A stretch of 64,000 bases of DNA from JBGRQA01 sp041725895. GTDB taxonomy: Bacteria; Bacteroidota; Bacteroidia; Bacteroidales; Marinifilaceae. Every line of letters starts with the position of its first letter. Position 1 is the first letter of the stretch. The translations under genes were made by a program, and so were the position numbers. Where the stretch lies: the NCBI GenBank assembly GCA_041725895.1, contig JBGRQA010000008.1, positions 136,151-200,150 of the forward strand, in the 5' to 3' direction. This document shows, piece by piece, positions 8,487 through 16,931 of this stretch. The notes under the pieces were generated by a model that made no database searches, was not told where the DNA came from, and saw only the letters and a program-made list of their open reading frames with translations.

Positions 8487-9375
8487 ACAATACATTTAAA
8501 ACCAGCAAACACATTGTAGGTTAAGAAGGAACGCATAAGTTTTGAATCTACAACACATCTTACAACAAACCAGGTTCGCTTATTGAAACAAAACTCCAGC
8601 ATCGAACAAAATCCCCTTTCCACACCCTCAATATCCAGACAAAAGAACTAGACTTTCCCGTATCGAATCATTACCTTTACCAATAGGGCTATCAAATCCA
8701 AATAAAGCCATTCATCAATAATTTTGGTGGAAATCTGGTAATGGAAAACCATCAGTATTCATTATTAAAAAGGCAGAATGGATCGTCCCAAAAGAAGTTT
8801 ACCAGATGTCCTACCCCATTTTTGTAAAATCCGGAAGAATTACTTCTCTGGCAACGCAGGATGAAAAGAACCTGAACAACACTAGAGTTTTGATAATTGA
8901 CTCTGCATAAAATTATAGACAAACCGGAAGGACCAAAAGACAAATTGGTACCACTTTTTTTAACTCTGCGGGCAAACGAAAAAAGGAACAGGTAGTTTTG
9001 GTCAAAGGAACGGGTAGTTTTGAGTAAAGGAACCCGTAGTTTTGGTCAAAGGAACGGGTAGTTTTGGTCGAAGGAACGGGTAGTTTTGATCGAAGGAAAG
9101 GCATGTTTTTTTTGAAAGATCGTATTGCAAATAGTAATTTTACATATTGTATTGATAGAACAGGACTTTGACAGGAATAAAAACTAAGGTATTCCAATGG
9201 AAATATCCTGAAACTTTTCTCAACTTAACGAAAGGAACAATCATGTTGATTGGTATAAAATTGAAAGTTCGCCCCTGGAAAAATAAAAGGAGGCGGCACT
9301 AAACAAATGTACCTCCTCCTACTATAATTATAAACAAGCGACTTTTTAACCAGATTCAACCAGAAATTAAATCAT
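8487..9375. other. Gene-free region with decayed coding traces
   Basis: About 890 bases with no convincing gene. It contains the 22-bp tandem array described separately. A stop-to-stop open stretch at about 8722-8910 on the plus strand reads as plausible protein (segments such as KKAEWIVPKEVYQMSYPIF) but has no start codon upstream of it and matches no family I know. It may be a gene remnant or chance. Confidence 0.4.
8992..9101. repeat. 22-bp tandem array, five units plus degenerate edges
   Basis: GTAGTTTTG recurs at 8992, 9014, 9036, 9058 and 9080, exactly 22 bases apart. Each unit continues with a GGTCAAAGGAACGG-like half. Units 1 and 3 are identical, unit 2 differs at five positions, unit 4 at one and unit 5 at three. 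Half-matching units flank the block at about 8970 and 9102. A 22-base period is not a multiple of three and the frames are closed or out of phase, so the array is non-coding. No gene lies within 550 bases to the left; actE ends at 9376 on the right. Confidence 0.9.
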
Positions 9376-9993
9376 CTACCTGGATGTTTCCTCTTCCTTC
9401 CGGGAACTGAGCTCCATTCCCTGCAGTTTCACTTTCACATATTCTGCGATTTTCCACCGTTCTTCCTGGTTGATTTGGGGTGCATGGGCTCCCATTACTC
9501 CATAACCTACTGTAATTACATGAACTATTTCGCCTCGGGAGGCATTCTTCAGCTTTTCAGATATCAAACTCGCCACAGGATAGGGATATTTCCCGCTGGT
9601 TACGAGAAAACCTTTACCATCTCCCTGTTCGCCATGACAGTTGTAACAAAACTTTTCATAGAGGTTTTTGCCTTCTTCTACGTGTTTCATCTCCACTACA
9701 AAGGGACTTTTTAAAGAATTACCGGCCCAAACACGATTCTCCTCCGTTTTCTCGAAACGATAGGGCAGGACTTCACGGGAAACGGTTCCTTCTACTGGCA
9801 ATCGTACCGTCTTTCCATCTGCAAAATTGGGGTTGTCCGAATAGGTTTCATAGGCCCGCGACTCCATCATGTCGGGAAAGTATGCATATCCCTTACGGTT
9901 CCGATCCCTGTCGCAGGCAAAAAACAGGAGAAGACTCAGTAGACAAAACAGTTTGTATGATATCAATCTTTGCATAACACGAGTATTTTTCAT
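9376..9993 (-). CDS. actE: Alternative complex III subunit ActE (monoheme cytochrome c lipoprotein)
   Basis: Periplasmic monoheme cytochrome c of the quinol:cytochrome c/oxygen oxidoreductase (alternative complex III). Residues 1-27 form a lipoprotein signal ending in LLFFAC, followed by the Bacteroidota ActE opening GYAYFPDMMESRAYETY. The single heme site is CYNCH near residue 117, and a distal Met is available in VGYGVMGAHA. The N-terminus could also be the Met at 9975. It is the last gene of the act cluster and follows actF by 16 bases, whereas in well-studied clusters actE precedes actF. Confidence 0.9.
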   Translation of the reverse strand: MKNTRVMQRLISYKLFCLLSLLLFFACDRDRNRKGYAYFPDMMESRAYETYSDNPNFADGKTVRLPVEGTVSREVLPYRFEKTEENRVWAGNSLKSPFVVEMKHVEEGKNLYEKFCYNCHGEQGDGKGFLVTSGKYPYPVASLISEKLKNASRGEIVHVITVGYGVMGAHAPQINQEERWKIAEYVKVKLQGMELSSRKEEETSR

Positions 9994-10009
9994 TTACAAT
10001 GGGCTTGGA

Positions 10010-11173
10010 TCAGGATTCGTAATGGAAACTCTCCTGAAGAAGAGGATCGTTTTTCGCAAGCAATGGAACCTTAGCCAGGGATCTCAAAACCCACCAGACA
10101 AAACCTCCAAAGTAGATCAAAGCGATTCCAATCTCTACCGTTCCTATAGCCGCATCGGCTCCAATTGCTCCGGGGGCAATCATCAGATACAGATCCAACC
10201 AGTGCCCAATAACCACAACAACAGCAATTCCACTAAGCCATTTGAGGTTCCGTTTGGCATTTCGGGTCATTAGTGCCAGGAAGGGAATCAGGAAGTTCAA
10301 CACCAGGTTCAGGAAGAATAGGGTATTAAAATCGTTCAAACGAGTTTGAAAGTAAATCGTTTCTTCAGGTAAATGGCTGTACCAAATCAGTAGATACTGT
10401 GAAAACCACAGGTAGGCCCAGAAGATACTAAAGCCAAAAAGGTATTTGCCCAAATCGTGAATGTGCTCCTTGTTAACAAATGCCAAATAGCCCTGAGCCT
10501 TCAAAAAGGCAATCAGCAGTATTGTAGCAGCAACTCCTGTAACAAACAAACCGATAAAAACATACCAGCCAAACAGGGTACTGAACCAATGTGCATCGAT
10601 GGACATGATCCAATCCCAACTCATCATGGAACTGGATACTGCAAAAAACACCATAAAAAGGGCTCCATACAATTTCCCCCTGTTGTAATATTTGATTTCT
10701 TTGGTGGCATCCTGTTCCAGTGAACTCCGACGCATCAGGTAAGCCAGCCCGATCCACCCAAAGAAATAGGCAAACATCCGAACAAAGAAAAAGGGTTGGT
10801 TCAGGTAGGGAACTTTTCCCTCGAGAATGGCATCCCCTTCGTGGGGATGAGTCCAGTGGTAAAGATCGTGCATCCCAAACACCAATAGAAACATCAGCAG
10901 GGCGGCCACAGGCAGAAAGGATGCAAAGGCTTCGGGCAACCGTTGAATGCTGGTGTGCCAACCGGAGTAGGAAATGCGGTGCAAAGCCAGGAAAGCAGCT
11001 CCAAAGAGGGCAACAAACAGGAACAGCAAATTATTCAACAGAACATTACTCCAGAATCGATGCCCGTCTATACCTTCAAAAATCCAACCGGCAACAAAAA
11101 GAATCAATCCGGTTCCCATTAGGCCATACAGTACCTGTTGGGTTCTTTTTTTGAAATTATACTTCTCTTCCAT
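10010..11173 (-). CDS. actF: Alternative complex III subunit ActF (quinol oxidoreductase membrane subunit)
   Basis: A 387-residue polytopic protein with about ten membrane helices, homologous in layout to the NrfD-like ActC. ActF is one of the two large membrane subunits of alternative complex III. Seen: a central block SMMSWDWIMSIDAHWFSTLF followed by further helices and WFSQYLLIWYSHLPEE, both typical of ActF. It starts 12 bases beyond the actD stop, so the genes are co-transcribed. Its place before actE differs from the usual A-B-C-D-E-F order. Confidence 0.88.
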   Translation of the reverse strand: MEEKYNFKKRTQQVLYGLMGTGLILFVAGWIFEGIDGHRFWSNVLLNNLLFLFVALFGAAFLALHRISYSGWHTSIQRLPEAFASFLPVAALLMFLLVFGMHDLYHWTHPHEGDAILEGKVPYLNQPFFFVRMFAYFFGWIGLAYLMRRSSLEQDATKEIKYYNRGKLYGALFMVFFAVSSSMMSWDWIMSIDAHWFSTLFGWYVFIGLFVTGVAATILLIAFLKAQGYLAFVNKEHIHDLGKYLFGFSIFWAYLWFSQYLLIWYSHLPEETIYFQTRLNDFNTLFFLNLVLNFLIPFLALMTRNAKRNLKWLSGIAVVVVIGHWLDLYLMIAPGAIGADAAIGTVEIGIALIYFGGFVWWVLRSLAKVPLLAKNDPLLQESFHYES

Positions 11174-11185
11174 CCTTGCTAGTGT

Positions 11186-11722
11186 TTAATTTGTTTTTTT
11201 TAAATCCACCTCCTTGAGCAACACATTGCGGGCATCCTGTCGAAGGAGAATTTCCCTCGCCTCAGAAAGCCGTTCTTCATCGTCATCCATATCAATTATT
11301 ATCACAAAACGATCGTCGGTGATGCGTTCATCATGAATAACCTTTTTGGAGCCCGGCCCCAATTTTGACCGGATAAGAAAGGCAAACAACATCCCAAAAG
11401 CTGCAAACAAAACGGTCAGTTCAAAGGTGATTGGAATAAAGGAGGGGATTGCAAAATGGGGTTTCCCTCCAATAAAAAGCGGATAGTCAACCGTAAACAC
11501 CCAGGCCTGAAAGCCAAACGCGAGAATGGCGCCAATGGCCCCGCTGATAAAACCAACAGTGGGTATTGCTGTCCGTTTATAGCCCAAAAGGTGATCCAAA
11601 CCATGCACCGGGAAGGGAGTCAGAACATCCTGGATGGGATAATCCTTTTCCCTTAACTCCCTGGTAGCTGCAAGTAGATTCTCCTCATCCTCAAAGTAGG
11701 CGGATATGTATTTACCTTTCAT
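11186..11722 (-). CDS. actD: Alternative complex III subunit ActD (DUF3341)
   Basis: A 178-residue membrane subunit with an N-terminal soluble domain (YISAYFEDEENLLAATRELR, then VLTPFPVHGLDHLLG) and two membrane helices at about residues 57-77 and 95-117, ending in a soluble tail. This is the DUF3341 pattern of ActD. The start at 11722 lies directly next to an 88-bp tandem duplication whose units carry the same bases as the region around its own start codon. Confidence 0.92.
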   Translation of the reverse strand: MKGKYISAYFEDEENLLAATRELREKDYPIQDVLTPFPVHGLDHLLGYKRTAIPTVGFISGAIGAILAFGFQAWVFTVDYPLFIGGKPHFAIPSFIPITFELTVLFAAFGMLFAFLIRSKLGPGSKKVIHDERITDDRFVIIIDMDDDEERLSEAREILLRQDARNVLLKEVDLKKTN

Positions 11723-11915
11723 GTGTTATAATTTGTTTTTAATTGTCACATGGAACTCACCTAAGCAATATTCTTCCTGCTTGAAAAGTGTTCCTTACTG
11801 TTCGTTTCATCTGTTATAATTTGTTTTTTAATGTCAGATGGAACTCACTTAAGAAATTCTCCTCTTGTTTGAAAAGTATTCCTTAAGGTTCGTTACATGT
11901 GTTATAATCTATTTC
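11723..11915. repeat. 88-bp tandem duplication in the actC-actD gap
   Basis: The sequence beginning GTGTTATAAT at 11723 recurs at 11811 (with C for the first G) and a third, partial copy starts at 11899, so the period is 88. Copies 1 and 2 agree over most of their length, sharing blocks such as ATGGAACTCAC and GAAAAGT.TTCCTTA. On the minus strand each copy ends just like the actD leader (ATTATAACA.ATG). One copy contains a 17-codon open frame starting with MKRTVRNTF. The 274-base gap holds no other gene. Confidence 0.85.
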
Positions 11916-11996
11916 TATTGCTTTAACGGAATATCCATTCGTAAAATCATGCGCATCCCCAAAAGCTCGTTCCCTTTTATCTGTCTTTAACACGAG

Positions 11997-13409
11997 TTAA
12001 TTCCGGGAAATTTCAGGGATAATCTTCTTTTCATTCCCTTTTCCTTTTTTTTTTTCATCGGTCTTTTCACCCGAACTTTTCAGAACACTTTTCACTTCAG
12101 CAATGGCAATCACAGGGAATACCCTAATGAACAAAAGAAAACAGGTGAAGAAGATTCCAAGGGTTCCGATAAAGATTCCAACCTCAACTAAGGTTGGCTT
12201 ATACATAGACCAACTGGAAGGCAGATAATCCCGATGCAGAGAGGTAACAATAATTACGAAACGCTCGAACCACATTCCGATGTTGATGAATATCGAAAGG
12301 ATAAAGGTAAAAACCAGGTTCCGCCGTAACTTCTTAATCCAAAGCAATTGGGGCGATATCACATTACAGCTCATCATAATCCAGTAAGCCCACCAATAGG
12401 GGCCGGTGGCCCGGTTCAAAAAGGCATATTGCTCGTATTCCACCCCCGAATACCAGGCAATGAACAACTCAGTGATATAGGCGATACCAACGATGGAACC
12501 AGTGGCAATAATAATTTTGTTCATGGATTCGATGTGCCCAATGGTAATATAGCTTTGAAGATTCAGTACCTTTCGGGTAACAATCAACAGGGTGAGTACC
12601 ATGGCAAATCCGGAGAAGATAGCACCCGCAACAAAGTAAGGCGGAAAAATAGTGGTATGCCATCCCGGAATCACCGAAGTGGCAAAGTCGGTACTTACAA
12701 TGGAGTGAACCGAAAGTACCAGGGGTGCAGCCAATCCTGCCAGAATCAAACTAATGGATTCATGGCGCTGCCAATGCTTTGCCGAGCCGGTCCATCCAAA
12801 ACTCAGGAACCAATAGATGGCCTTCCTGGCCTTGGATTTCACCCGATCGCGTATGGTACCAATATCCGGAATCAGCCCCACATACCAGAACAGAAGGGAA
12901 ACCGCAAAATAGGTACTAATGGCAAACACATCCCACAGCAAAGGGGAGTTAAAATTCACCCACAATCCCCGCGTATTGGGGTAGGGAAAAACAAAGAATG
13001 CCAAAAGAGGCCGCCCCATATGAATCAGGGGAAATATCCCTGCACACAGAATCGCAAACAAAGTCATGGCTTCGGCCGATCGATTGATACTGGTCCGCCA
13101 TTTCTGCCGAAACAGCAGTAGGATTGCGGAGATAAAGGTGCCGGCATGACCTATCCCTACCCACCACACAAAGTTGGTAATCCCCCATCCCCATCCAATG
13201 GTTCGATTCAGGCCCCAGGTCCCAATTCCATGCCAAATGGTCCAGCCCATCATGGCAAGGCCCAGTAACAATGCCGAACCGGTAATGGTAATTCCAACCC
13301 ACCAGGCTTTTCCCGGTTTTCCGGCAATAGGGTCGGCAAGTTCCTTTGTTATCTTCCGATAAGTTTTCTCCCCTGTAATCAGAGGTTCTCGAATAGGAGA
13401 TACGTACAT
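11997..13409 (-). CDS. actC: Alternative complex III subunit ActC (NrfD/PsrC-like quinol-binding subunit)
   Basis: A 470-residue NrfD-family membrane protein with about ten helices, proposed to hold the quinol site of alternative complex III. The N-terminal YVSPIREPLITGEKTY and the helix block NFVWWVGIGHAGTFISAILLL are typical of ActC, as is the segment HSIVSTDFATSVIPGWHTTIFPPYFVAGAIFSG (only key residues H, W and H noted here). The C-terminal tail is highly charged (KSSGEKTDEKKKGK). It lies 10 bases after actB. A 274-base gap with tandem duplications then precedes actD. Confidence 0.93.
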   Translation of the reverse strand: MYVSPIREPLITGEKTYRKITKELADPIAGKPGKAWWVGITITGSALLLGLAMMGWTIWHGIGTWGLNRTIGWGWGITNFVWWVGIGHAGTFISAILLLFRQKWRTSINRSAEAMTLFAILCAGIFPLIHMGRPLLAFFVFPYPNTRGLWVNFNSPLLWDVFAISTYFAVSLLFWYVGLIPDIGTIRDRVKSKARKAIYWFLSFGWTGSAKHWQRHESISLILAGLAAPLVLSVHSIVSTDFATSVIPGWHTTIFPPYFVAGAIFSGFAMVLTLLIVTRKVLNLQSYITIGHIESMNKIIIATGSIVGIAYITELFIAWYSGVEYEQYAFLNRATGPYWWAYWIMMSCNVISPQLLWIKKLRRNLVFTFILSIFINIGMWFERFVIIVTSLHRDYLPSSWSMYKPTLVEVGIFIGTLGIFFTCFLLFIRVFPVIAIAEVKSVLKSSGEKTDEKKKGKGNEKKIIPEISRN

Positions 13410-13419
13410 AGGTTCCGTT

Positions 13420-16410
13420 TTATATTTGTTTTTCTTTCTTATTTCTAATTTGAGTCAGGTAGCTAACCGAAGGGAGGGTATGGATCTCCTCCAACAAATG
13501 ATAGTTTCGTTTTCCTCGTGCCAATTGGCTCAACCGGCTCTCCCTGTCGTTCAAATCTCCAAAGGTGATGGCTTTAGCCGGGCAAGCCTGCTGGCAAGCT
13601 GTCTTTATTTCCCCATCTCTCACCTCACGGCCCTCCAACTTGGCATTCATCTTCCCCTCCTGAATTCGCTGCAAACACATAGAGCACTTCTCAATTACCC
13701 CCTTGGCCCTGACCGTAACATCCGGGTTTAGTACCATTCGCTTAAGATCCAGGGTCATTTCGGCTACATCCATGGTGTTCTCCGGAATGGAATCGGCCAT
13801 AGTGTAATCGTACCAGTTGAATCGACGTACCTTGTAGGGACAATTGTTCCCACAGTAGCGGGTCCCGATGCATCGGTTGTACATCATTTGATTTAGTCCT
13901 TCGCTGCTGTGATTGGTAGCAGCCACAGGGCAAACATTCTCGCATGGTGCATTGTCGCAATGCTGACACATCACAGGTTGAAAGGAAACATCCGGGTTCA
14001 TTTCATCCCCCGAAAAGTAACGATCGATTCGAATCCAATGCATTTCGTGGGCTCGAATCACCTCATTCTTACCAACTACCGGAACATTGTTCTCAACCTG
14101 GCAGGCTGTAGAACAGGCCCCACATCCGATACAGGAGTTCAAATCCACAACCATTCCCCAACGATGGTTGGGAAACTTCGGCTTCTCATAAATGGAAGCG
14201 GGTTCCATTCCTTTGTGGTGATGCTCATTACCTGCTGCCGGGTTGCGTTTGTATTCAGTCAAGGTAGCCTCACGAACGATGGGGCGATTCTCCATGGAAT
14301 GGTGAGTTTGCGTAATGGCCAGTGGATACTCCTCCTCCATTTTCTCCACATAAACATTTCTTCGGAAAAATTGTTGATAGCCCTTGACCATAGGCATTAG
14401 GGAGTATACATTGGTTCCAACCTCTTTTCCTACCTTTCCACAAACTTTTCTACCGTATCCCAATGCTATTGCAATCGTATTGTATGCCTGACCTGGTTGA
14501 ACAAACACCGGCAAGTGGTATGTTCCCTCTAACTTTAGCATGCTTCCGGTTTCCAATTGCATCTCGCGTGCCTGCTGAGGAGAAATGGCAACGTAATTGT
14601 CCCAGCAAATCTTCGACAGGGGATCGGGCAACTCCTGCAACCATGGGTTGTTTGCCATTTTTCCGTTCCCCATTGCTATACTTTCGTAGAAGAAAAGTTC
14701 CAATCCCTCTCCATCATGTGTTTCCCTTAGGGCATCCATTGCTTTTGCAACAACTGTTGAATCGAACTTATAAACAGCTTGCAGATCAGTCTGGGGTTCA
14801 AAAACACCCTGCTGTAGAGTATTGTCCCAAAAGGAATCAAAATCAGTATGATGATCTTGAAGTTTAAATAGATTCTCTTTCCAGTAGTTTCGAATAAATT
14901 GCAGATAATCTCTCTTCTCCCCGGTCCAGTTCAGCAAAGAGCTCTGGGCCTGTCGGGTCTTAAAAAGCGGAGCAATGCCCGGTTGAACCAGACTGTAGAT
15001 TCCGGTTTTCGGTTCCGCATCGTTCCAGCTCTCAAGAAAATGATGATCTGGAGCAACAAACTCTACCAATTGTGAGGTTTCGTCAGGTGCTGAAGCGAAG
15101 GAAAGCGTAAAGGGAGTATTCTTGATCCCCTGGATAAATTTGGTCGATTCGGGATAATCGTAGGCAGGATTCACTCCGTAACACAGTACCGCTTTCACTT
15201 GACCCCGGTTCATATCTTCCACCAATCGCTGCATATCCTTTCCCCTGGCCTGCTTCAATTTCAAATCGTGTTCAAACCGAATGGTTTTCCCATAGTTTTC
15301 CAACTCCTGGTTTATGGTATTCACCAGTATCTGAATATTGGGATCGTTGGATCCGGAAACAACCAGTGACTGCCCTTTCTGCTTGAGCAATTCCCAGGCC
15401 AGCTCCTTTACATCCCGGGTCGGATGGGGCAAGGTAGAGCCCTGCTCCCCTTTCCCTTTTACTATTTCGTTGTACAAATTGGCCAGAATCAAACCTTCAT
15501 CCGAGGGTTTGATGGGCACCCTGTAATCCGCATTACTTCCGGTTAACGACATGTTTGACTCGAACTGAATGTGCTTGGACATGGTTCCCTTTCCATCATT
15601 CAAATTCCGATTCTTCACATACTGCTTAATGTATTCGATTGGAGAAAGCCAATTCCCCATAAAATCGGCACCAAAACTAACGATCAAATGGGCCTCATCG
15701 AAGCGATAATCCGGAATCATCGCCTTCCCAAAACACTGCTGATTTGCTTCCAACAGGGCCGAAGCCGATATAGAATCGTAGCTAATCCACTCTGCTGAGG
15801 GATATCTCTTTAGAAATACCTCGATAGCCTTTTGAGTTGAAGGACTGTAAATGGAGTGAGTCAACAGAACAATACGCCCATCCTCCGAATCACATGCATT
15901 GAGTCGTTGTATCACCTCATGATCGAGTGTAGTCCAATCAATTTTCTTTCCGTTTTTAACAGGATGTTGATAACGGGATGTGTCATACAATCCCAGTACC
16001 GAAGCCTGAACCCGGGCAGAGGTGCCTCCATTGGTAATGCCCGACAAATCATTTCCTTCTATCTTAATTGGGCGCCCCTCACGTGTCTTAATAAGAATAC
16101 TACAGTACTCACTTCCATTCATATACGAAGAAGCATAGTAGTTGGCCTTACCGGGGATTATTTCCTCCGGTTTTATGAGGTAAGGAATGGCCTTTTGCAC
16201 CTTACTTTCGCAACTGGCCACCACAGTTCCCAAGGCCAGACTGTACCCACACAGTTTCAGAAAGTCTCTTCGATTGCTTTTGGTATTGACGGTTTTCTCC
16301 TCGAAAATGTCCAGCGCCATTTCAAGATTTCCCTTTTGGGTAGCCTTCTTTTCAGTGGAACAATCTATGCCCTTTTTACGTTCTTCAAGACTTCTCCAGT
16401 ACTTCTTCAT
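13420..16410 (-). CDS. actB: Alternative complex III subunit ActB (molybdopterin oxidoreductase-like, Fe-S)
   Basis: A 996-residue fusion of a molybdopterin-oxidoreductase-like domain (roughly residues 50-690) and a four-cluster ferredoxin-like domain (about 750-980). A Tat-like signal in the variant position, SNRRDFLKLCGYSLALG, lies near residue 45, as in the Bacteroidota protein family with a displaced Tat signal. Cluster cysteines: CIGCGACSTAC, CQHCDNAPCENVCP, CIGTRYCGNNCP and CSMCLQR with CQQACP. In studied complexes ActB holds the iron-sulfur clusters but no molybdopterin. It follows actA after a 521-base gap that contains a transposase remnant. Confidence 0.94.
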   Translation of the reverse strand: MKKYWRSLEERKKGIDCSTEKKATQKGNLEMALDIFEEKTVNTKSNRRDFLKLCGYSLALGTVVASCESKVQKAIPYLIKPEEIIPGKANYYASSYMNGSEYCSILIKTREGRPIKIEGNDLSGITNGGTSARVQASVLGLYDTSRYQHPVKNGKKIDWTTLDHEVIQRLNACDSEDGRIVLLTHSIYSPSTQKAIEVFLKRYPSAEWISYDSISASALLEANQQCFGKAMIPDYRFDEAHLIVSFGADFMGNWLSPIEYIKQYVKNRNLNDGKGTMSKHIQFESNMSLTGSNADYRVPIKPSDEGLILANLYNEIVKGKGEQGSTLPHPTRDVKELAWELLKQKGQSLVVSGSNDPNIQILVNTINQELENYGKTIRFEHDLKLKQARGKDMQRLVEDMNRGQVKAVLCYGVNPAYDYPESTKFIQGIKNTPFTLSFASAPDETSQLVEFVAPDHHFLESWNDAEPKTGIYSLVQPGIAPLFKTRQAQSSLLNWTGEKRDYLQFIRNYWKENLFKLQDHHTDFDSFWDNTLQQGVFEPQTDLQAVYKFDSTVVAKAMDALRETHDGEGLELFFYESIAMGNGKMANNPWLQELPDPLSKICWDNYVAISPQQAREMQLETGSMLKLEGTYHLPVFVQPGQAYNTIAIALGYGRKVCGKVGKEVGTNVYSLMPMVKGYQQFFRRNVYVEKMEEEYPLAITQTHHSMENRPIVREATLTEYKRNPAAGNEHHHKGMEPASIYEKPKFPNHRWGMVVDLNSCIGCGACSTACQVENNVPVVGKNEVIRAHEMHWIRIDRYFSGDEMNPDVSFQPVMCQHCDNAPCENVCPVAATNHSSEGLNQMMYNRCIGTRYCGNNCPYKVRRFNWYDYTMADSIPENTMDVAEMTLDLKRMVLNPDVTVRAKGVIEKCSMCLQRIQEGKMNAKLEGREVRDGEIKTACQQACPAKAITFGDLNDRESRLSQLARGKRNYHLLEEIHTLPSVSYLTQIRNKKEKQI

Positions 16411-16566
16411 ACTAAATTTTTATCTATCCAATTACTTACTTAAGTTTCGGAGTTATTAACTCTCTAACATTCATAATTCATTTTAGTCAAACTCTTTGTC
16501 AACCACCTCATCGTCGCTTTCTCCAAAGCTTTTACAATCCAAATAACGGCTGAAAGCCCTGTTTAA

Positions 16567-16592
16567 TTCAGCCCGACGGCAACGCCTCGGGG
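16567..16592. repeat. REP-like element, left copy
   Basis: This 26-base stretch (core CCCGACGGCAACG) matches, as an inverted copy with 23 of 26 positions equal, the stretch at 16825-16850. It coincides with the 3' end of the transposase remnant, whose last codons and stop come from it. Its internal GCC-GGC symmetry is typical of REP elements. Confidence 0.7.
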
Positions 16593-16765
16593 AAAAGAAT
16601 ATGGTCCTCCATACCGTTTATCATTATTGGAATCGAATGATTGTCTTTAATGATTGCCCCCATATAAGCATACAACTCATTTCTATCCTCCCTTCGAATT
16701 TGCGCAACCCGATACTTAACACGAAATATTATATGAAGGTATAATTTCGATAAAGATTGTGCCAT
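16568..16765 (-). pseudogene. Truncated IS200/RAYT-type transposase (Y1 HUH family)
   Basis: The 65 codons open with MAQSLSKLYLHIIFRVKYR and continue through ELYAYMGAIIKDNHSIPIMINGMEDHI, which I recognise as the N-terminus of the REP-associated (IS200/IS605-like) tyrosine transposase common in Bacteroidota. A whole protein is about 150-180 residues. Here it breaks off at the first His of the HUH motif and runs into the REP-like repeat, so the second His and the catalytic Tyr are missing. It cannot be active. It sits between actA and actB on the same strand as the operon. Confidence 0.8.
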
Positions 16766-16824
16766 AGTCTGTTATTAACATTAAACTGCCCTTTCAGGGC
16801 GAATTTTATTTGTGATTTCACATT

Positions 16825-16850
16825 CCCCAAGACGTTGCCGTTGGGCTGAA
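16825..16850. repeat. REP-like element, right copy (inverted)
   Basis: Inverted partner of 16567-16592, three mismatches in 26. Its core is CGTTGCCGTTGGGCTGAA. The two copies bracket the transposase remnant, the usual layout of a RAYT gene with its REP elements. Confidence 0.7.
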
Positions 16851-16931
16851 ATAAGTTGCCACTGCGTGACGGTTAGACAGCACTTAGCTTTCAAATACGA
16901 AGCACCAACTTACTATTAATACAAAGGTCAA

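Noticed and set aside
8913..9197. Minus-strand frame of 94 codons over the 22-bp array
   Set aside because: A 22-bp period changes frame each unit; the repeated SKLPVP...TKTT peptides only reflect the DNA repeat.
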